64,000 bases of DNA from Acinetobacter sp. CS-2 (GCF_016599715.1 NZ_CP067019.1:124001-188000), one strand, 5' to 3'; positions 53,401-63,040 are shown, counted from the stretch's first letter. The notes: a model not told the origin generated them from the sequence alone. A program made the numbers and translations.

Positions 53401-56400
53401 CTTACCGTTTTGTGTTGTTCTTCTGCTGCATCGAGCGTGACTTTTTTGCCCGCTAAGACCGTGTTCTGTGCATCAATGTTACTACTGGTCAGTGTCGTTT
53501 GACCTGCTGAGCCCACATAGACATTATTGGCACCAAGATCGGTCCCTGTTTGTGTTCTTTTCTCAGTCCGTGTGCTCGATGATTCTCCGATCGTGATCTT
53601 CGGTGCTTTTAATCCCGGAGCTAAAGCCTCAATACCTGCTAAGCCAACAGCAGTCACTTTCATTAAGTCTTTGGCAATGCCTCGATAGCCCTTTTGTGTT
53701 TCATCCCATTGCTGATCATTGGTTTCTAATGTCGTCAGACTGACATTTTCGGGCAGGGCATTACCATCTTTGGATTTTAAACTGCCATCCGCTTGGCGTT
53801 CGAATTGGGTATTGCCAATATAAATATTGTCTTGAGCTTGTATATCATTGGCTTGCAGCTCGATATTTTTACCGGCATTGATATCAACATTTTTGCCAGC
53901 TTTGAGCTGTGTTTGTGCAACGTCTTCGTCGATATATCCTGATTGACGGTTTTTAAATTGAATTGTATTTTTCTTGGCTGTTTCCGTGCTCTTCATGTCA
54001 GTATCAATATCTGACAAAAGTTTGACATTACCTTGGTTTGCCGTAATTTGAATGCTGTCTTTCGCACCTGCTTGCAGGTGTGTGGCTTGAATATCTCCTG
54101 TTTGGCTATTGATCAGGATATTGCCACCCGATTGGATGTCGGTTGCAATCGATTGACTGGTCGAAGATTGGATTTTTTTATCTGTTGTAGAGAAGCCACC
54201 TTTTTCTTGGGCGGCAAGCTGAGAACTGCGTTCATCTCGTCCATTTTCGCTCAAGACATTTTGTCTAGCATCAATCACTACATTGCCCGACGTACTCTTC
54301 AATGTGCCGACTTTAATCTGAGTATTGGCAACGCTTTGCAGAGAGATATTACCTTTCGCCTGAATCTGCGTCCCTACATCTCGACTCGAAGCATTCAGAA
54401 TCTGATCCTTGTCACCTGCTGAGCTTAAATCACTGCGACTGACATTCACCGTAGAAAGATTCAGGTCTTGTCCCGCTTTGATGGTAACACTGCCTTGGCT
54501 TTGTAGATCTGATGCAGTCAGATTGATATTATTCTTGGCATTAGCAACCAGCTGACCATCCGCCTCTTGTACATACAGCCCAGCAACACGGCCAATGTTT
54601 TCAGCGCTAAATTCACTTAAACCGTGCTTATTTTCAGTTTTAATCGTCGTGGTGATGTTGTTAATGTCTCGGCCCGCATCAAGGGCAAGGGTTTGATTGG
54701 CGGTCATTGTCCCACCAATATTATTGATATCGGTGTGTGCTGTCGCAAAGACGTCTCGACCTTGTATTAAGCCGCCCACGTTATTCATGTTATTGGCTTC
54801 AAGATTCACCAATTGGCGTCCAGCAATGCTGCCTTGGTTGTTTAAATCCCCACTCAGTTTTAAATTGACCGTCTCGCCTGCAATCAAGGTACCTTTGTTG
54901 TTTAAATCTCCCGGCTGTACTGCAACATACACTTTCGGTACCAAGACTTGGATTTTTTCGCCATCAACGGTAATGGTTTCTGTCACCAGCCACACCATAT
55001 CACTGGTCAATCGAGCAATCTGTGCTTCTGAAAGTTTCACCCCAACACTTAAATTAAGATCTTTGGCGGCACTCACCCCAGAATCCATCAAGGCTTTGAA
55101 TTGATCCTCGAAGTTCGTATAACCATCTAAATAAACTTGACCCGTCAGTTGTGCAATTTGGTCATTGACCAGTTTTTGCTCGTAATAACCATCCCCTAAA
55201 CGTTTTTGCATGTTTTGCGGGTCGGTCGCGAACATTTGCAGCATGTAATCACTGCCTAACCATTTTTTATAATTAGTAAAGGCATCGCTGCTTTCAATCA
55301 AAGGGCGGTTATTATTTTCTTTATTCACGCTGTATAAGGATTGCAGCGGTAAGCTGAGTTCTGAGGTATCACCATTTAATCCACCTTGATGAGCACCATC
55401 ATATTTCACCACATCAAGTTTGATCGGTGTCACAATGTCCGCAGGATTATAGGCACGAACACCATTCCATTCGCTTTTTTTGCTGGTACCTAAAGAGTTC
55501 CATCCTACATAGTGATACTGCGATGTCCCATTTTTAATCACACGATGCTCACCCTCAGCATCAATATTATTCACCTCATTTTGTTCAATAGTGATGCCTT
55601 TCGCCGCTAGAATCTGACTCTTGTCATTGGTCAGGCTTTGGCCTTTTAGCGTCAGTGCACCGCCTGAAATAATCTCCGCAGGTGCACTGGAATCCACATA
55701 ATGTTTAGTTTCGTACTGGTTATAGATATATCTGGTATAGTCTTCATATTTTTGACCGTCCAGATAAATGGTGTCATGACTGCCGTGACCTGTAATATGC
55801 GATGAATCAAGAATTTCAGCACTTCCAGCTCCTTGATAAGCGGTCACATCTTTGCGGGTTTCCGGTATTTCTTTAACACTTGAACTGAAGTGTAAATTTC
55901 GGTTGGTCAACGTATCCACACCTAGGTACATGTCACCCACAGATTGAATACGTGCACTGGCATTATCTAAGGATGCGGCAGAGCCTTCAGCCATATGGTT
56001 TACATTCAGTTGTCCACCAACGGTCAGCGTACCTTCACTGGCGATTAGGGCTTGTTCTCTATTTTCAATTTTTCCGCCTGCAATATCTAAGCGTTGACGT
56101 GCCGCAATCGTGCCTGCTTTGACACCTTCGCTGGTTTGTTGTTCCGCATTGAGAAGATGCGCGGTTTGTAGGGCAATATGGTCACCATAGATTTGACCTG
56201 TACCCACATTTTGAATGCCTTGACTGGCATCAATACGCGTCAAACCTTGGCTATTAATGAGGCCAGTATTATTGACGTTTTCAGCCTGAATGCGTTGATC
56301 GCCCAGACTTAATATCTTGCCAGTATTGTTTAAATCTTTTGCTTGAAGATTTAAACTCACTGGGGTGCTATCGACTTTATTTTCTGCAACGACTGCACCG

Positions 56401-57431
56401 CTATTTTGCAGCTCGCCATTGGCACTGATTTTAATATGCCCAGCTGAGGCAAACACTTGCCCCGCATTGTTAATCCCAACCCCTTGTTCGGTACTGATTA
56501 AACTGATTTTGCCCGCATACATCCCGCCTAAGCGACTGGTATCAATGGCAAACTGTGGTACAGTGCCTGCCGATCCCGAAGCAGCCTGTATCGCACCAGC
56601 CTGCGGATTGCCTTCAATATCATTTTGTCCGGCAACCACCGTTAATTCTTTAGCCCAAATCCCCGCATTGATCTGTGCAGCACGGCTGAGCAGTTGGGTA
56701 TAGTCGGCTTTACCGGCATCCAAGCCCTGACCTGTGATGTTAATCACCCCGTCACGGACTTGATAACCCGTGACTTGTCCATTTTGAATATTCGGATTAG
56801 CGGTACTTAAAGTCACCCCACCTGCATTGATAAAACCGCCGCCATCGACATTAATCCCAGCTTGGTTGGCAATGATCACATCTGCTTTGCGTCCACCGAC
56901 CTCTACATAGCCATTTAAGTGACTTGGATTGCTGCTGTTGACTTGATTGACAATGACTTTGGCTTCACCGCCTGCAAGCCACGGATTGGCTTGGATATAA
57001 CCCCCAAGCTGCGTTTGGGTATTTTGGCGGCTGTTATTTAAAATGACACCATTCTGATTCACATCAAATTGCTGGTAGTGATTCACCGATACCCCAGCTT
57101 TGCTTGGGGTTTGAATATTCACCTGCGCTGTGCCATTGGCGCTGTTCAATATCGTTGGACGCTGATTGCCTGCCGCATTCGGGTCTGCAACAACATTACT
57201 GTGTGATACACCAATAGATGCACTGATCAGAGCAGTGCCTGTAATCAGCATCAATGAAAATGAAAGAACTTTTAAACCTAAACTTTTTTCAGAAGCAATG
57301 ACTGCTGTTTCAAGATCAACCGCTTTATTATTCTGTGTTGAGGCTTGTCCTGCGGCTGAGACATTTTCTGCAACGGCAATCATCTCACCACGGGTTTGAC
57401 TAAAAATCGTTTTATAACAGTTCTTATTCAT
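50427..57431 (-). CDS. cdiA: CdiA contact-dependent inhibition toxin exoprotein
   Basis: 2334 aa two-partner-secreted effector. Extended signal region MNKNCYKTIFSQTRGEMIAV, hydrophobic signal near residues 55-75, then the secretion domain (NPNAAGNQRPTILNSANGTA-type start, NPWLAGGEAKVIVNQVN, VIIANQAGINVDGGGFIN), long filamentous-haemagglutinin repeats, and a helical segment near 2150-2190 before the toxin. The last ~110 residues form the toxin domain, with NPGHHD (from about 2236), NHVKLWENS, VIYHRFQDD and FHWNGST. I cannot name it; the clustered His residues suggest a nuclease. A classical VENN motif is not obvious. Confidence 0.9.
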   Translation of the reverse strand: MNKNCYKTIFSQTRGEMIAVAENVSAAGQASTQNNKAVDLETAVIASEKSLGLKVLSFSLMLITGTALISASIGVSHSNVVADPNAAGNQRPTILNSANGTAQVNIQTPSKAGVSVNHYQQFDVNQNGVILNNSRQNTQTQLGGYIQANPWLAGGEAKVIVNQVNSSNPSHLNGYVEVGGRKADVIIANQAGINVDGGGFINAGGVTLSTANPNIQNGQVTGYQVRDGVINITGQGLDAGKADYTQLLSRAAQINAGIWAKELTVVAGQNDIEGNPQAGAIQAASGSAGTVPQFAIDTSRLGGMYAGKISLISTEQGVGINNAGQVFASAGHIKISANGELQNSGAVVAENKVDSTPVSLNLQAKDLNNTGKILSLGDQRIQAENVNNTGLINSQGLTRIDASQGIQNVGTGQIYGDHIALQTAHLLNAEQQTSEGVKAGTIAARQRLDIAGGKIENREQALIASEGTLTVGGQLNVNHMAEGSAASLDNASARIQSVGDMYLGVDTLTNRNLHFSSSVKEIPETRKDVTAYQGAGSAEILDSSHITGHGSHDTIYLDGQKYEDYTRYIYNQYETKHYVDSSAPAEIISGGALTLKGQSLTNDKSQILAAKGITIEQNEVNNIDAEGEHRVIKNGTSQYHYVGWNSLGTSKKSEWNGVRAYNPADIVTPIKLDVVKYDGAHQGGLNGDTSELSLPLQSLYSVNKENNNRPLIESSDAFTNYKKWLGSDYMLQMFATDPQNMQKRLGDGYYEQKLVNDQIAQLTGQVYLDGYTNFEDQFKALMDSGVSAAKDLNLSVGVKLSEAQIARLTSDMVWLVTETITVDGEKIQVLVPKVYVAVQPGDLNNKGTLIAGETVNLKLSGDLNNQGSIAGRQLVNLEANNMNNVGGLIQGRDVFATAHTDINNIGGTMTANQTLALDAGRDINNITTTIKTENKHGLSEFSAENIGRVAGLYVQEADGQLVANAKNNINLTASDLQSQGSVTIKAGQDLNLSTVNVSRSDLSSAGDKDQILNASSRDVGTQIQAKGNISLQSVANTQIKVGTLKSTSGNVVIDARQNVLSENGRDERSSQLAAQEKGGFSTTDKKIQSSTSQSIATDIQSGGNILINSQTGDIQATHLQAGAKDSIQITANQGNVKLLSDIDTDMKSTETAKKNTIQFKNRQSGYIDEDVAQTQLKAGKNVDINAGKNIELQANDIQAQDNIYIGNTQFERQADGSLKSKDGNALPENVSLTTLETNDQQWDETQKGYRGIAKDLMKVTAVGLAGIEALAPGLKAPKITIGESSSTRTEKRTQTGTDLGANNVYVGSAGQTTLTSSNIDAQNTVLAGKKVTLDAAEEQHKTVSSNSKETVQGLGVKLNKDSIRVGGFVLEDTENTVKTTATTHKSGNINTENLMIQGAEGVDLLGQNITAAGDTIIDHGRGNLNIGGYENKTATEEKTHTETVSTEVGIRNAYLDAILAVEAVADATKALSKAKDEYSQAQRDYAAGRITKGALDDSKANVAMATANVATAQIAVGAAAASAAASSATYGFTIGANGERIETTTTTNTEQSQWQGSNLDLNNLQLKSEGQDINIQGSRVNAAGTTTFDGSKDLNVTAGVEHSKQDNSSKTNSQSVSYTYGGGGSASIGKQTSQSQNESLTHVNSEVVLNRTEGAIDKLNVQGGTVSIADRGSLQVKEIHVESLQDTASSSNSSKGGSIGGGYGSGSKNITASYNQAKGNSDSAWVNDTSKLLIGNAQNDADLDAMGVKNVTNIGGVIANATKKTDGSLSDHGKLNYSGELELKDLEDHNYNSSSGFNVSTNIGIPQGGTKEASTAPKGSTTIGLNSSGQETEQLTKATMGQGTVKNATDTTNRDINNTQEITRDQTTGMLDGSVTVDHRLLTESGRAEIIQQQKDLPENFRQSAENLAKALPEGEYKDKALQTLNNIQARLYNLPSEYKETGVVGDKVASELLKRGIEPKEVEALFSKLDFFYAAKEFSEIQNQLDTLAQSGVDLETIFKQPKIGVSEQETIYAKGTDFETKVTTQTTVGMTILSNIADLGNNIKQISDDLGVDLGTVQLAVGLMISGPVRLVIETGKSLALDNVAGAEIAQGFDALATSLTAAAHLTNSNTINNWTNPEKVKEIENSTSENKLDELKFANEIEKNKQGAEYLINAVAGVVGAGIGKGVVKGKDSELEVSKSGFEIGDNNSITGHQILGIHKDESNNTIGNYIVEGTKPSTKDKVINVETQYYENPGHHDLKDGNMPYNSTKAIIPDNHVKLWENSVKIDSDPKNRWAIENKDGKVIYHRFQDDGNGNFHWNGSTKGITSSGKERNIKISDVPSDLIKMVDSK

Positions 57432-57503
57432 TTCTCTTTTACCAATGCTTTAAATCTTTTCAAATGTCTTTAAGGACTCATTATTTTTTTTGAATGCTCA
57501 AAA

Positions 57504-59261
57504 TCAAAATGAGTAATTCAGGCTAATCCCATAATTCATATCGTAATTTTGGAAGTGGTCAGGTTTCTGCAGCGGCTTGCCTACAAAAAAGTCATAATAA
57601 AAGCTACCACCTGCCTGTACTTGGCCTCTAAAACCCATGGCTGTGCCAATTAAGGTTTGGCCCAATAGCCATTCTGCTGATTGTCCATCGACATGACCCG
57701 CATCTAAAGCAATATAAAATTGGTGTGTGGGGAAAATAGACATGGCTAAATCATTGCGCCAGTAAAATCCACGGTCTGCTGCTAAGGTTAGGTCACCGTC
57801 AAAACCGCGTACCGTATACCTTCCACCAATAGAAAGCCGGTCTTGGATGGTCAGTGGCGTGCCGTTATATTGCGCTCTAAAGGCACTTGAGTAGCTATAT
57901 TGCTGATTTTCAAATTGGAACGGAACATTCAGATTGGCATCCAGCGTCCAGATCTTCATCCGTGATGTACCTTCGTTCAGCGCTTCCTCAACTGCTGGTA
58001 ATGAATCAAATGCACCTGTGCCGCGCTTATATCCTAGGCTCAAATCCAGCACTGCAGATTGAATATATTCACGATGGTCAAGATTGAATTGCCAACCTGC
58101 AACGTCTCTTCGTTGTACAGTCAACTCTGCATCATCAATATAGCTTTTTGATTCACGATGCCAACCTTTTAAGGTCGCTGAGGTTTTACGCTTGGCATCC
58201 CGATAAAGCAATCGGGTCAAACCTAAATCTTGAGTCTGACTTTCTCCATTATAGTTATAGACATTGTTTGTACCTGCAACAGCTTGGTCATAATTGTATC
58301 GACTCGCATTGGCACTGATCAGCCAGTTTTTATAAGGGACTGAATAATGAAGGGCGTAGTTATGGGTTCCGCTCTTCACTGTGGTTCCATTTTGATCCGT
58401 AATCTCTTGCTGATCTGCTAAGTTACGGCCCACAGTGACGTAAAATAAGTCACTTCTAAATAAAGGGTTATCCACTGAAACGGTGATGTTGCCTTGATAT
58501 TTACCAGTTTGACGGCTCCCAGCATCATCAGCACTTAAGGTCACGCGAATTGGAATTTTTCGCTGTTTCCATTTGACGATCACATCACTTTGATTGGGCG
58601 CATCTGCAGGAATAATTTGAATATCAGCTTCCGCTGTAGGCAGCCTTTTTAAGTTTTCTAAGCCTTGTTCTAAATCTCGTAAATTGAGAATATCGCCACT
58701 CTTCATCGGAAAGATATTTTTGGCATATTGAATTCGGCCTGCTCGGGTATTTTCCTCATCACTTAAATCGAGTTTGATTTCTCGAACTAATCCTGGAATG
58801 ACGGTAAGTTTTAATACGCCTGTGCTTAAGTTTTGAGGTGCAGCCAATATTCGTGTCGTAGTAAAGCCTCGGCCAATGATGATGTTCTGTGTTTGCGTCA
58901 TCAACAGATTGATTCGCTGCTCACCCATGCATAAACCTGAAGTAAAACTTAAATCTTTTAACGCTTGTTGCACATCGTGATCAAACTGCTGACTCATTTC
59001 TCCATGAAGTTCAACTGTTTTAATTTCAAAACAATTCTGGTCTTCAATGTCTGTGAGTTTTACAGCTTCTTTTTTTTGAACAACCTCTAAATTTACATCA
59101 CGTTCAGGTTGTATAATTTTTTCTAATTCTGCTTGGCGGTGCTGGTTTCGAATCAAACCATCTATCGCTGGGTCAAATGTTTCTGCAAATGTAAAAGGAG
59201 TAACAACAAAACCACCCAAAGAAAGCAAAATGCTTTTTAATACTATATTTTTTCTGAACAT
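57504..59261 (-). CDS. cdiB: CdiB outer-membrane transporter
   Basis: 585 aa from the ATG at 59261; an upstream ATG at 59300 lies before the signal peptide. Signal peptide FRKNIVLKSILLSLGGFVVT...FAET, an N-terminal linker with QHRQAELEKIIQPERD, two POTRA domains (about 70-215, e.g. TQNIIIGRGFTTTRILAAPQ), then a 16-strand barrel with the TpsB motif GGRYTVRGFDGDLTLAADRG and a final aromatic residue (LNYSF). It exports CdiA through the outer membrane. It lies 72 bp upstream of cdiA in the same operon. Confidence 0.93.
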   Translation of the reverse strand: MFRKNIVLKSILLSLGGFVVTPFTFAETFDPAIDGLIRNQHRQAELEKIIQPERDVNLEVVQKKEAVKLTDIEDQNCFEIKTVELHGEMSQQFDHDVQQALKDLSFTSGLCMGEQRINLLMTQTQNIIIGRGFTTTRILAAPQNLSTGVLKLTVIPGLVREIKLDLSDEENTRAGRIQYAKNIFPMKSGDILNLRDLEQGLENLKRLPTAEADIQIIPADAPNQSDVIVKWKQRKIPIRVTLSADDAGSRQTGKYQGNITVSVDNPLFRSDLFYVTVGRNLADQQEITDQNGTTVKSGTHNYALHYSVPYKNWLISANASRYNYDQAVAGTNNVYNYNGESQTQDLGLTRLLYRDAKRKTSATLKGWHRESKSYIDDAELTVQRRDVAGWQFNLDHREYIQSAVLDLSLGYKRGTGAFDSLPAVEEALNEGTSRMKIWTLDANLNVPFQFENQQYSYSSAFRAQYNGTPLTIQDRLSIGGRYTVRGFDGDLTLAADRGFYWRNDLAMSIFPTHQFYIALDAGHVDGQSAEWLLGQTLIGTAMGFRGQVQAGGSFYYDFFVGKPLQKPDHFQNYDMNYGISLNYSF

Positions 59262-59378
59262 AAATTTATTGCATGCTAAATTTTGCGCAGAAATTAACAA
59301 AATCTCACCATATATTCAATGGTATTTTATTTTTCAATTTCTCCCATTAGATTTTACCCCTCAATAGACACTTAACTT

Positions 59379-60329
59379 TCAACTTTCATTCTGCAGGACA
59401 CCCTCACTTGCCACATGTGTCGTTGATAGCCAATCTGACCATTGTTCCTGATATAACTGTGCCATATGAGCACTTGGCTGTTTTTTCCATATTTCTTCCC
59501 ACCAAAAGGAGGTTTGGGTCGTGCGAAGAATAGATAAAGGATGAACATAAAGCTTGCGAAGCTGATTAAATTTTTCATCTTTGAGCAAATAGCTATACAC
59601 AGCATTGCGGTGTGGGCTGTTATAAAGATAACACCATAAACGTGCAAAATTTTGCAACATTCTTCGCCCACCATCGCCAATGACTGTTGAGATATGAGCT
59701 CTTGTTTGCAGAACATCTACTCGCTCGTCTTTGTATTCACGAACGATCAGGAGTTCGCCTTCAGGGGAAATATTTCGAACGAAATGAATTTTCTTAACTT
59801 CGCTCATAAAAATTTCATGATCTGTGATTCCTTGAGTTAAAAATAATTCAGGAATATCTTGTTCTGGAATACCAGACGCATCAAATGATGAATTGGGGGT
59901 TGGATAACCATCTCCGTGAACCAGCCAGTCTTGATTGAGCTTTAAAAAATCTGCAATACTTCGAAGTTGAGAAAATGTAGGTTCTTGCTTTCCTTGCACC
60001 CAATCGAGGAAGATTTCAGCGGTGTCATAACCCAGCCGCTCTGCAATATGTGAATACTTAAGCTCTTTTGCATTTGAGTAATTAGACCACTGAATCGCAT
60101 GAACCAATCGATCTGACAATTCCTTCTTGCGGTCCATGAGCTGGTATGGGCCTAAAATAGTTTGTTCACTTCCTTCGATTTCCAGCTTTTTAAAATTAAA
60201 GCTATTTTCTAAGCGGGCAACCACTTCAGCATTCATGGACCGCTTTGAATCCTGCGCTTCAGCCTCTATTTTTTGTTTTAGCTCTGTCGGTAATCTTAAT
60301 TTTATTTGAGAATCGCTTAAAAGACTCAT
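59379..60329 (-). CDS. Regulator with Arc-type ribbon-helix-helix and Xre-like domain
   Basis: 316 aa from MSLLSDSQIKLRLP. An Arc/Mnt-type ribbon-helix-helix (IKLRLPTELKQKIEAEAQDS, SMNAEVVARLE) is followed at about residues 70-145 by an Xre-like segment (YSHIAERLGYDTAEIFLDWV, SQLRSIADFLKLNQDWLVHG). The ~165-residue C-terminal part is not recognised. It is divergent from the small RHH gene at 60409 and separated from it by a large palindrome, probably its own operator. It may also control the CDI operon immediately downstream. Confidence 0.78.
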   Translation of the reverse strand: MSLLSDSQIKLRLPTELKQKIEAEAQDSKRSMNAEVVARLENSFNFKKLEIEGSEQTILGPYQLMDRKKELSDRLVHAIQWSNYSNAKELKYSHIAERLGYDTAEIFLDWVQGKQEPTFSQLRSIADFLKLNQDWLVHGDGYPTPNSSFDASGIPEQDIPELFLTQGITDHEIFMSEVKKIHFVRNISPEGELLIVREYKDERVDVLQTRAHISTVIGDGGRRMLQNFARLWCYLYNSPHRNAVYSYLLKDEKFNQLRKLYVHPLSILRTTQTSFWWEEIWKKQPSAHMAQLYQEQWSDWLSTTHVASEGVLQNES

Positions 60330-60353
60330 CTTAGAGTACCTCATTATATTGAC

Positions 60354-60398
60354 AATAAACCACTATGGTTTATCATTGCTAAACCATAGTGGTTTATT
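60354..60398. promoter_or_regulatory. Double operator between the two RHH genes
   Basis: Perfect inverted repeat with 19-bp arms (60354-60372 and 60380-60398) and a 7-bp spacer. Each arm contains a shorter palindrome, AAACCACTATGGTTT or its inverse, so this looks like two binding sites for RHH dimers controlling both divergent genes. Confidence 0.85.
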
Positions 60399-60408
60399 TG
60401 AGGTCGAT

Positions 60409-60576
60409 ATGAACCCCAATACTGAATTTGCTCAATTAAAAATACGCATCCCTGTATCGCTGAGAAAGCAGCTGCAAGCAGAATCTAATGCCCAACAGCG
60501 ATCTTTAAATGCTCAAGTTAACTTTATTTTAAAGAAGTTTATGCAATTCTCGGACAATGTACAAATGAAAGATTAG
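60409..60576 (+). CDS. Small Arc-family ribbon-helix-helix protein
   Basis: 55 aa, almost only an RHH domain: FAQLKIRIPVSLRKQLQAES then RSLNAQVNFILKKF. The start at 60409, just after the double operator with AGGT upstream, is preferred to an ATG at 60349 that would be inside the operator. Its RHH segment is related to that of the divergent 316-aa regulator, so the two may compete for the same sites. Confidence 0.8.
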   Translation: MNPNTEFAQLKIRIPVSLRKQLQAESNAQQRSLNAQVNFILKKFMQFSDNVQMKD

Positions 60577-60599
60577 TACAGTCATCGGCAGAAAAAAAT

Positions 60600-60627
60600 A
60601 AAGGCTCATGATGGTGCATGAGCCTTT
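60600..60627. terminator. Hairpin after the small RHH gene
   Basis: AAGGCTCATG (60601-60610) pairs perfectly with CATGAGCCTT (60617-60626). The T-run is better on the minus strand (read leftward) than on the plus strand, so it may work mainly to block antisense transcription. Confidence 0.65.
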
Positions 60628-60667
60628 AAGAGTTGTCTTAATTTTGCGGTCAAGACAAGATCATTGT

Positions 60668-60699
60668 ATTGAACATTGATTCTTTTATCAATGTTCAAT
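60668..60699 (+). promoter_or_regulatory. Perfect hairpin in the istA leader
   Basis: ATTGAACATTGAT (60668-60680) pairs with ATCAATGTTCAAT (60687-60699) around a TCTTTT loop, 45 bp before the istA ATG. It may limit istA expression from outside transcription or bind a regulator. Confidence 0.5.
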
Positions 60700-60744
60700 G
60701 AGTGGTTTCTGCCTCTTTAAGTGAACCAAAGAGGTCTATAATTT

Positions 60745-62307
60745 ATGCGTATCGAAACCGATAAGATTCGGCAGGCAGTCAGACTGCTCAATTTAGAATA
60801 CAGTCAAAGGGAAACGGCTAAACAAGTCAGTATTTCCAGAGATTCTGTTAAAGTGATTTATGAAAAGTTAAAACTTTTTCCAATCCACAATAGTGAACTT
60901 AATTTATTTACTAACCTTGAATTGCTCGACTATTTTGAAATCTCTAGGGTCGCTAACTACCCAACAAGAAAAATATATCCAGATTTTGAGTATGTGAATC
61001 AAGAACTAAAAAAACGTGATATGACCCTTGAATTACTTTGGCAAGAATATATTGCTCAATATGCAAAGGGGCTTTCTTATTCACGTTTTTGTGAAGTATT
61101 TAGAAATTTCCAAAAAAAACGGCATTCATCCATGCGCCAAAGTTTTAAAAGTGGTGAAGCGCTGTTAGTGGATTTTTGCGGTCGTACAATGGAAATCACA
61201 TCGCCATTAGATGGATCAAAAAGTTATGTTCAGGTATTTGTAGGTGTTTTAGGGGCATCCGCGTATACGTTCGCTTATGCAGTTCCGAGCCAAAAAGTGG
61301 AACATTGGCTCGAATGTTTTATTCAGGCATTTAAGCATATCGGCGGTGTACCAGACACAATTATCACTGACAATTTAAAGTCAGCCGTGATCAAGAACAA
61401 TAAGTCGGGTTTAGAGTTTCAGAAGGACTTTGAAGATTTTGCTGCGCATTACGATTTTGCGATTATGCCAACTCGACCCCGTCATCCAAAGGATAAAGGG
61501 CTAGCGGAAGTCAGTGTACAAATTGTTCAGCGTTCAGTTCTTGCATCTTTACGCAATCAAAAATTTTTCTCTATTGACGAACTCAACCAAGCAATCCAAC
61601 AAAAAATGGATATCATAAACCGTAAAACGACTCGCCGATTTACCATTAGTCGTTATGAACAGTTCTTGGCTTTGGATGGCAAAGACCTCAATCCATTACC
61701 TCTTTACCCATATGAATTGTGTACTTGGAAACGTTCGGTGCGGGTAAGTGAGTTCTATCGCGTTGAGTATCAATCTAACCAATATTCTGTTCCCTATACA
61801 TATGCGCATTTACAAGTTGATATCAAGATCATGCAATCCGCCATTCACGTTTTTTATGAACGTGAAAAAATAGCTGAGCATACGATCAATCAGGGGATCC
61901 ATCAGGATATGTGTTTAGATGAGCATATGTCACCAGAGCATCTTGCGCAAAAAGGCCTATCCAAAGACGAAATCATTTTTTGGGCAGATCGTATGGGGTC
62001 ACATACTTCACAGTATGTTAATCATATCCTCAGTCAAAAAAGAGACCTTGCCAAAAATATTAAATCATTAAATAAATTCAGAGAATGGATCGTAGATAAA
62101 CAAAAATCACATTGTTTGGAAGGCGCTTGTCAATTTGCAATGGAACGCCAGATTTTTACGCTTAAGCGGCTTGAAAGCATTATCACGAATAATGCTTTCC
62201 TCATTCAGAAAACGTCAGACATTCAACCTCGTCCACCAACGCCACATCAAAATATTCGTGGTGCAGATTATTATTTGCAGCATTCAGGAGTAACGGCACA
62301 TGCTTAA
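60745..62307 (+). CDS. istA: IstA transposase of IS21 family
   Basis: 520 aa. An N-terminal helix-turn-helix (LNLEYSQRETAKQVSISRDS) and a DDE integrase core with Asp in ALLVDFCGRTMEI, Asp in DTIITDNLKSAVIK and Glu in HPKDKGLAEVSVQI, then a C-terminal region with the Mu-type beta-barrel features. Its stop overlaps istB by 8 bp. Intact, so the surrounding transposon may still move. Confidence 0.93.
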   Translation: MRIETDKIRQAVRLLNLEYSQRETAKQVSISRDSVKVIYEKLKLFPIHNSELNLFTNLELLDYFEISRVANYPTRKIYPDFEYVNQELKKRDMTLELLWQEYIAQYAKGLSYSRFCEVFRNFQKKRHSSMRQSFKSGEALLVDFCGRTMEITSPLDGSKSYVQVFVGVLGASAYTFAYAVPSQKVEHWLECFIQAFKHIGGVPDTIITDNLKSAVIKNNKSGLEFQKDFEDFAAHYDFAIMPTRPRHPKDKGLAEVSVQIVQRSVLASLRNQKFFSIDELNQAIQQKMDIINRKTTRRFTISRYEQFLALDGKDLNPLPLYPYELCTWKRSVRVSEFYRVEYQSNQYSVPYTYAHLQVDIKIMQSAIHVFYEREKIAEHTINQGIHQDMCLDEHMSPEHLAQKGLSKDEIIFWADRMGSHTSQYVNHILSQKRDLAKNIKSLNKFREWIVDKQKSHCLEGACQFAMERQIFTLKRLESIITNNAFLIQKTSDIQPRPPTPHQNIRGADYYLQHSGVTAHA

Positions 62308-63040
62308 AAAGTCAGTAAAAGATAAGCTGGAACAGCTTAAGCTCAAAGGTTTTCTTCGATCAGCAGAAAGCTCACTGGATCAAATGATCAGTCAGGAGGC
62401 AAGTATTGAAGAGTTCTTAGATTATTGTCTAGATGCTGAATTGAATGATCGAATAAATCGGAGAATTGAACGGTTATTTTCTCAAGCCAAATTCCGATAT
62501 CCAAATGCAAGATTAGAACATATCGACTATGCAGCGGAACGGCAAATTAAAAAAGCAGATATTCATCGCTATGCGAGCTGTGAATGGATTAATGATGGTC
62601 GCGGACTTATTATTTCAGGCTCAACGGGTGTAGGAAAATCATGGCTAGCTTGCGCTTTTGGAGCAGAGGCTTGTCATCGCAGTTACAGCACGATGTATTT
62701 TAATGCGATTAGCTTATTTGATGAAATTGCCAATGCAATCACTTTAGGTGAAATCAAAGACTTCAAGAAAAAAGTATGTACTGCAAAATTGCTTATTATT
62801 GATGATTTTGGTTTAGGTGGATTTAATCAATCATTAGCACCAGCTTTTCTTGAAATTATCGATAAGCAATCTCAGAGCGGTGGACTTTTAATTACAAGCC
62901 AAGTTCCTAAAAAATTATGGTTTGAGCAGTTTCAAGATCCTACCATTGCAGATGCAGTCATGGATCGGATTTTACATAGATCTTATGAACTTGAGATTTT
63001 AGGCCGGTCGTACAGAGAGAAAATCTTTTCTCAAAAATAA
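62300..63040 (+). CDS. istB: IstB ATPase helper of IS21 family
   Basis: 246 aa AAA+ ATPase related to DnaC. Walker A GSTGVGKSWLACAFG, Walker B LLIIDDFGLGG, sensor region ITSQVPKKLWFE and a terminal helix LEILGRSYREKIF. IstB remodels target DNA and activates IstA. Intact, translated from an overlap with istA. Confidence 0.93.
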   Translation: MLKKSVKDKLEQLKLKGFLRSAESSLDQMISQEASIEEFLDYCLDAELNDRINRRIERLFSQAKFRYPNARLEHIDYAAERQIKKADIHRYASCEWINDGRGLIISGSTGVGKSWLACAFGAEACHRSYSTMYFNAISLFDEIANAITLGEIKDFKKKVCTAKLLIIDDFGLGGFNQSLAPAFLEIIDKQSQSGGLLITSQVPKKLWFEQFQDPTIADAVMDRILHRSYELEILGRSYREKIFSQK

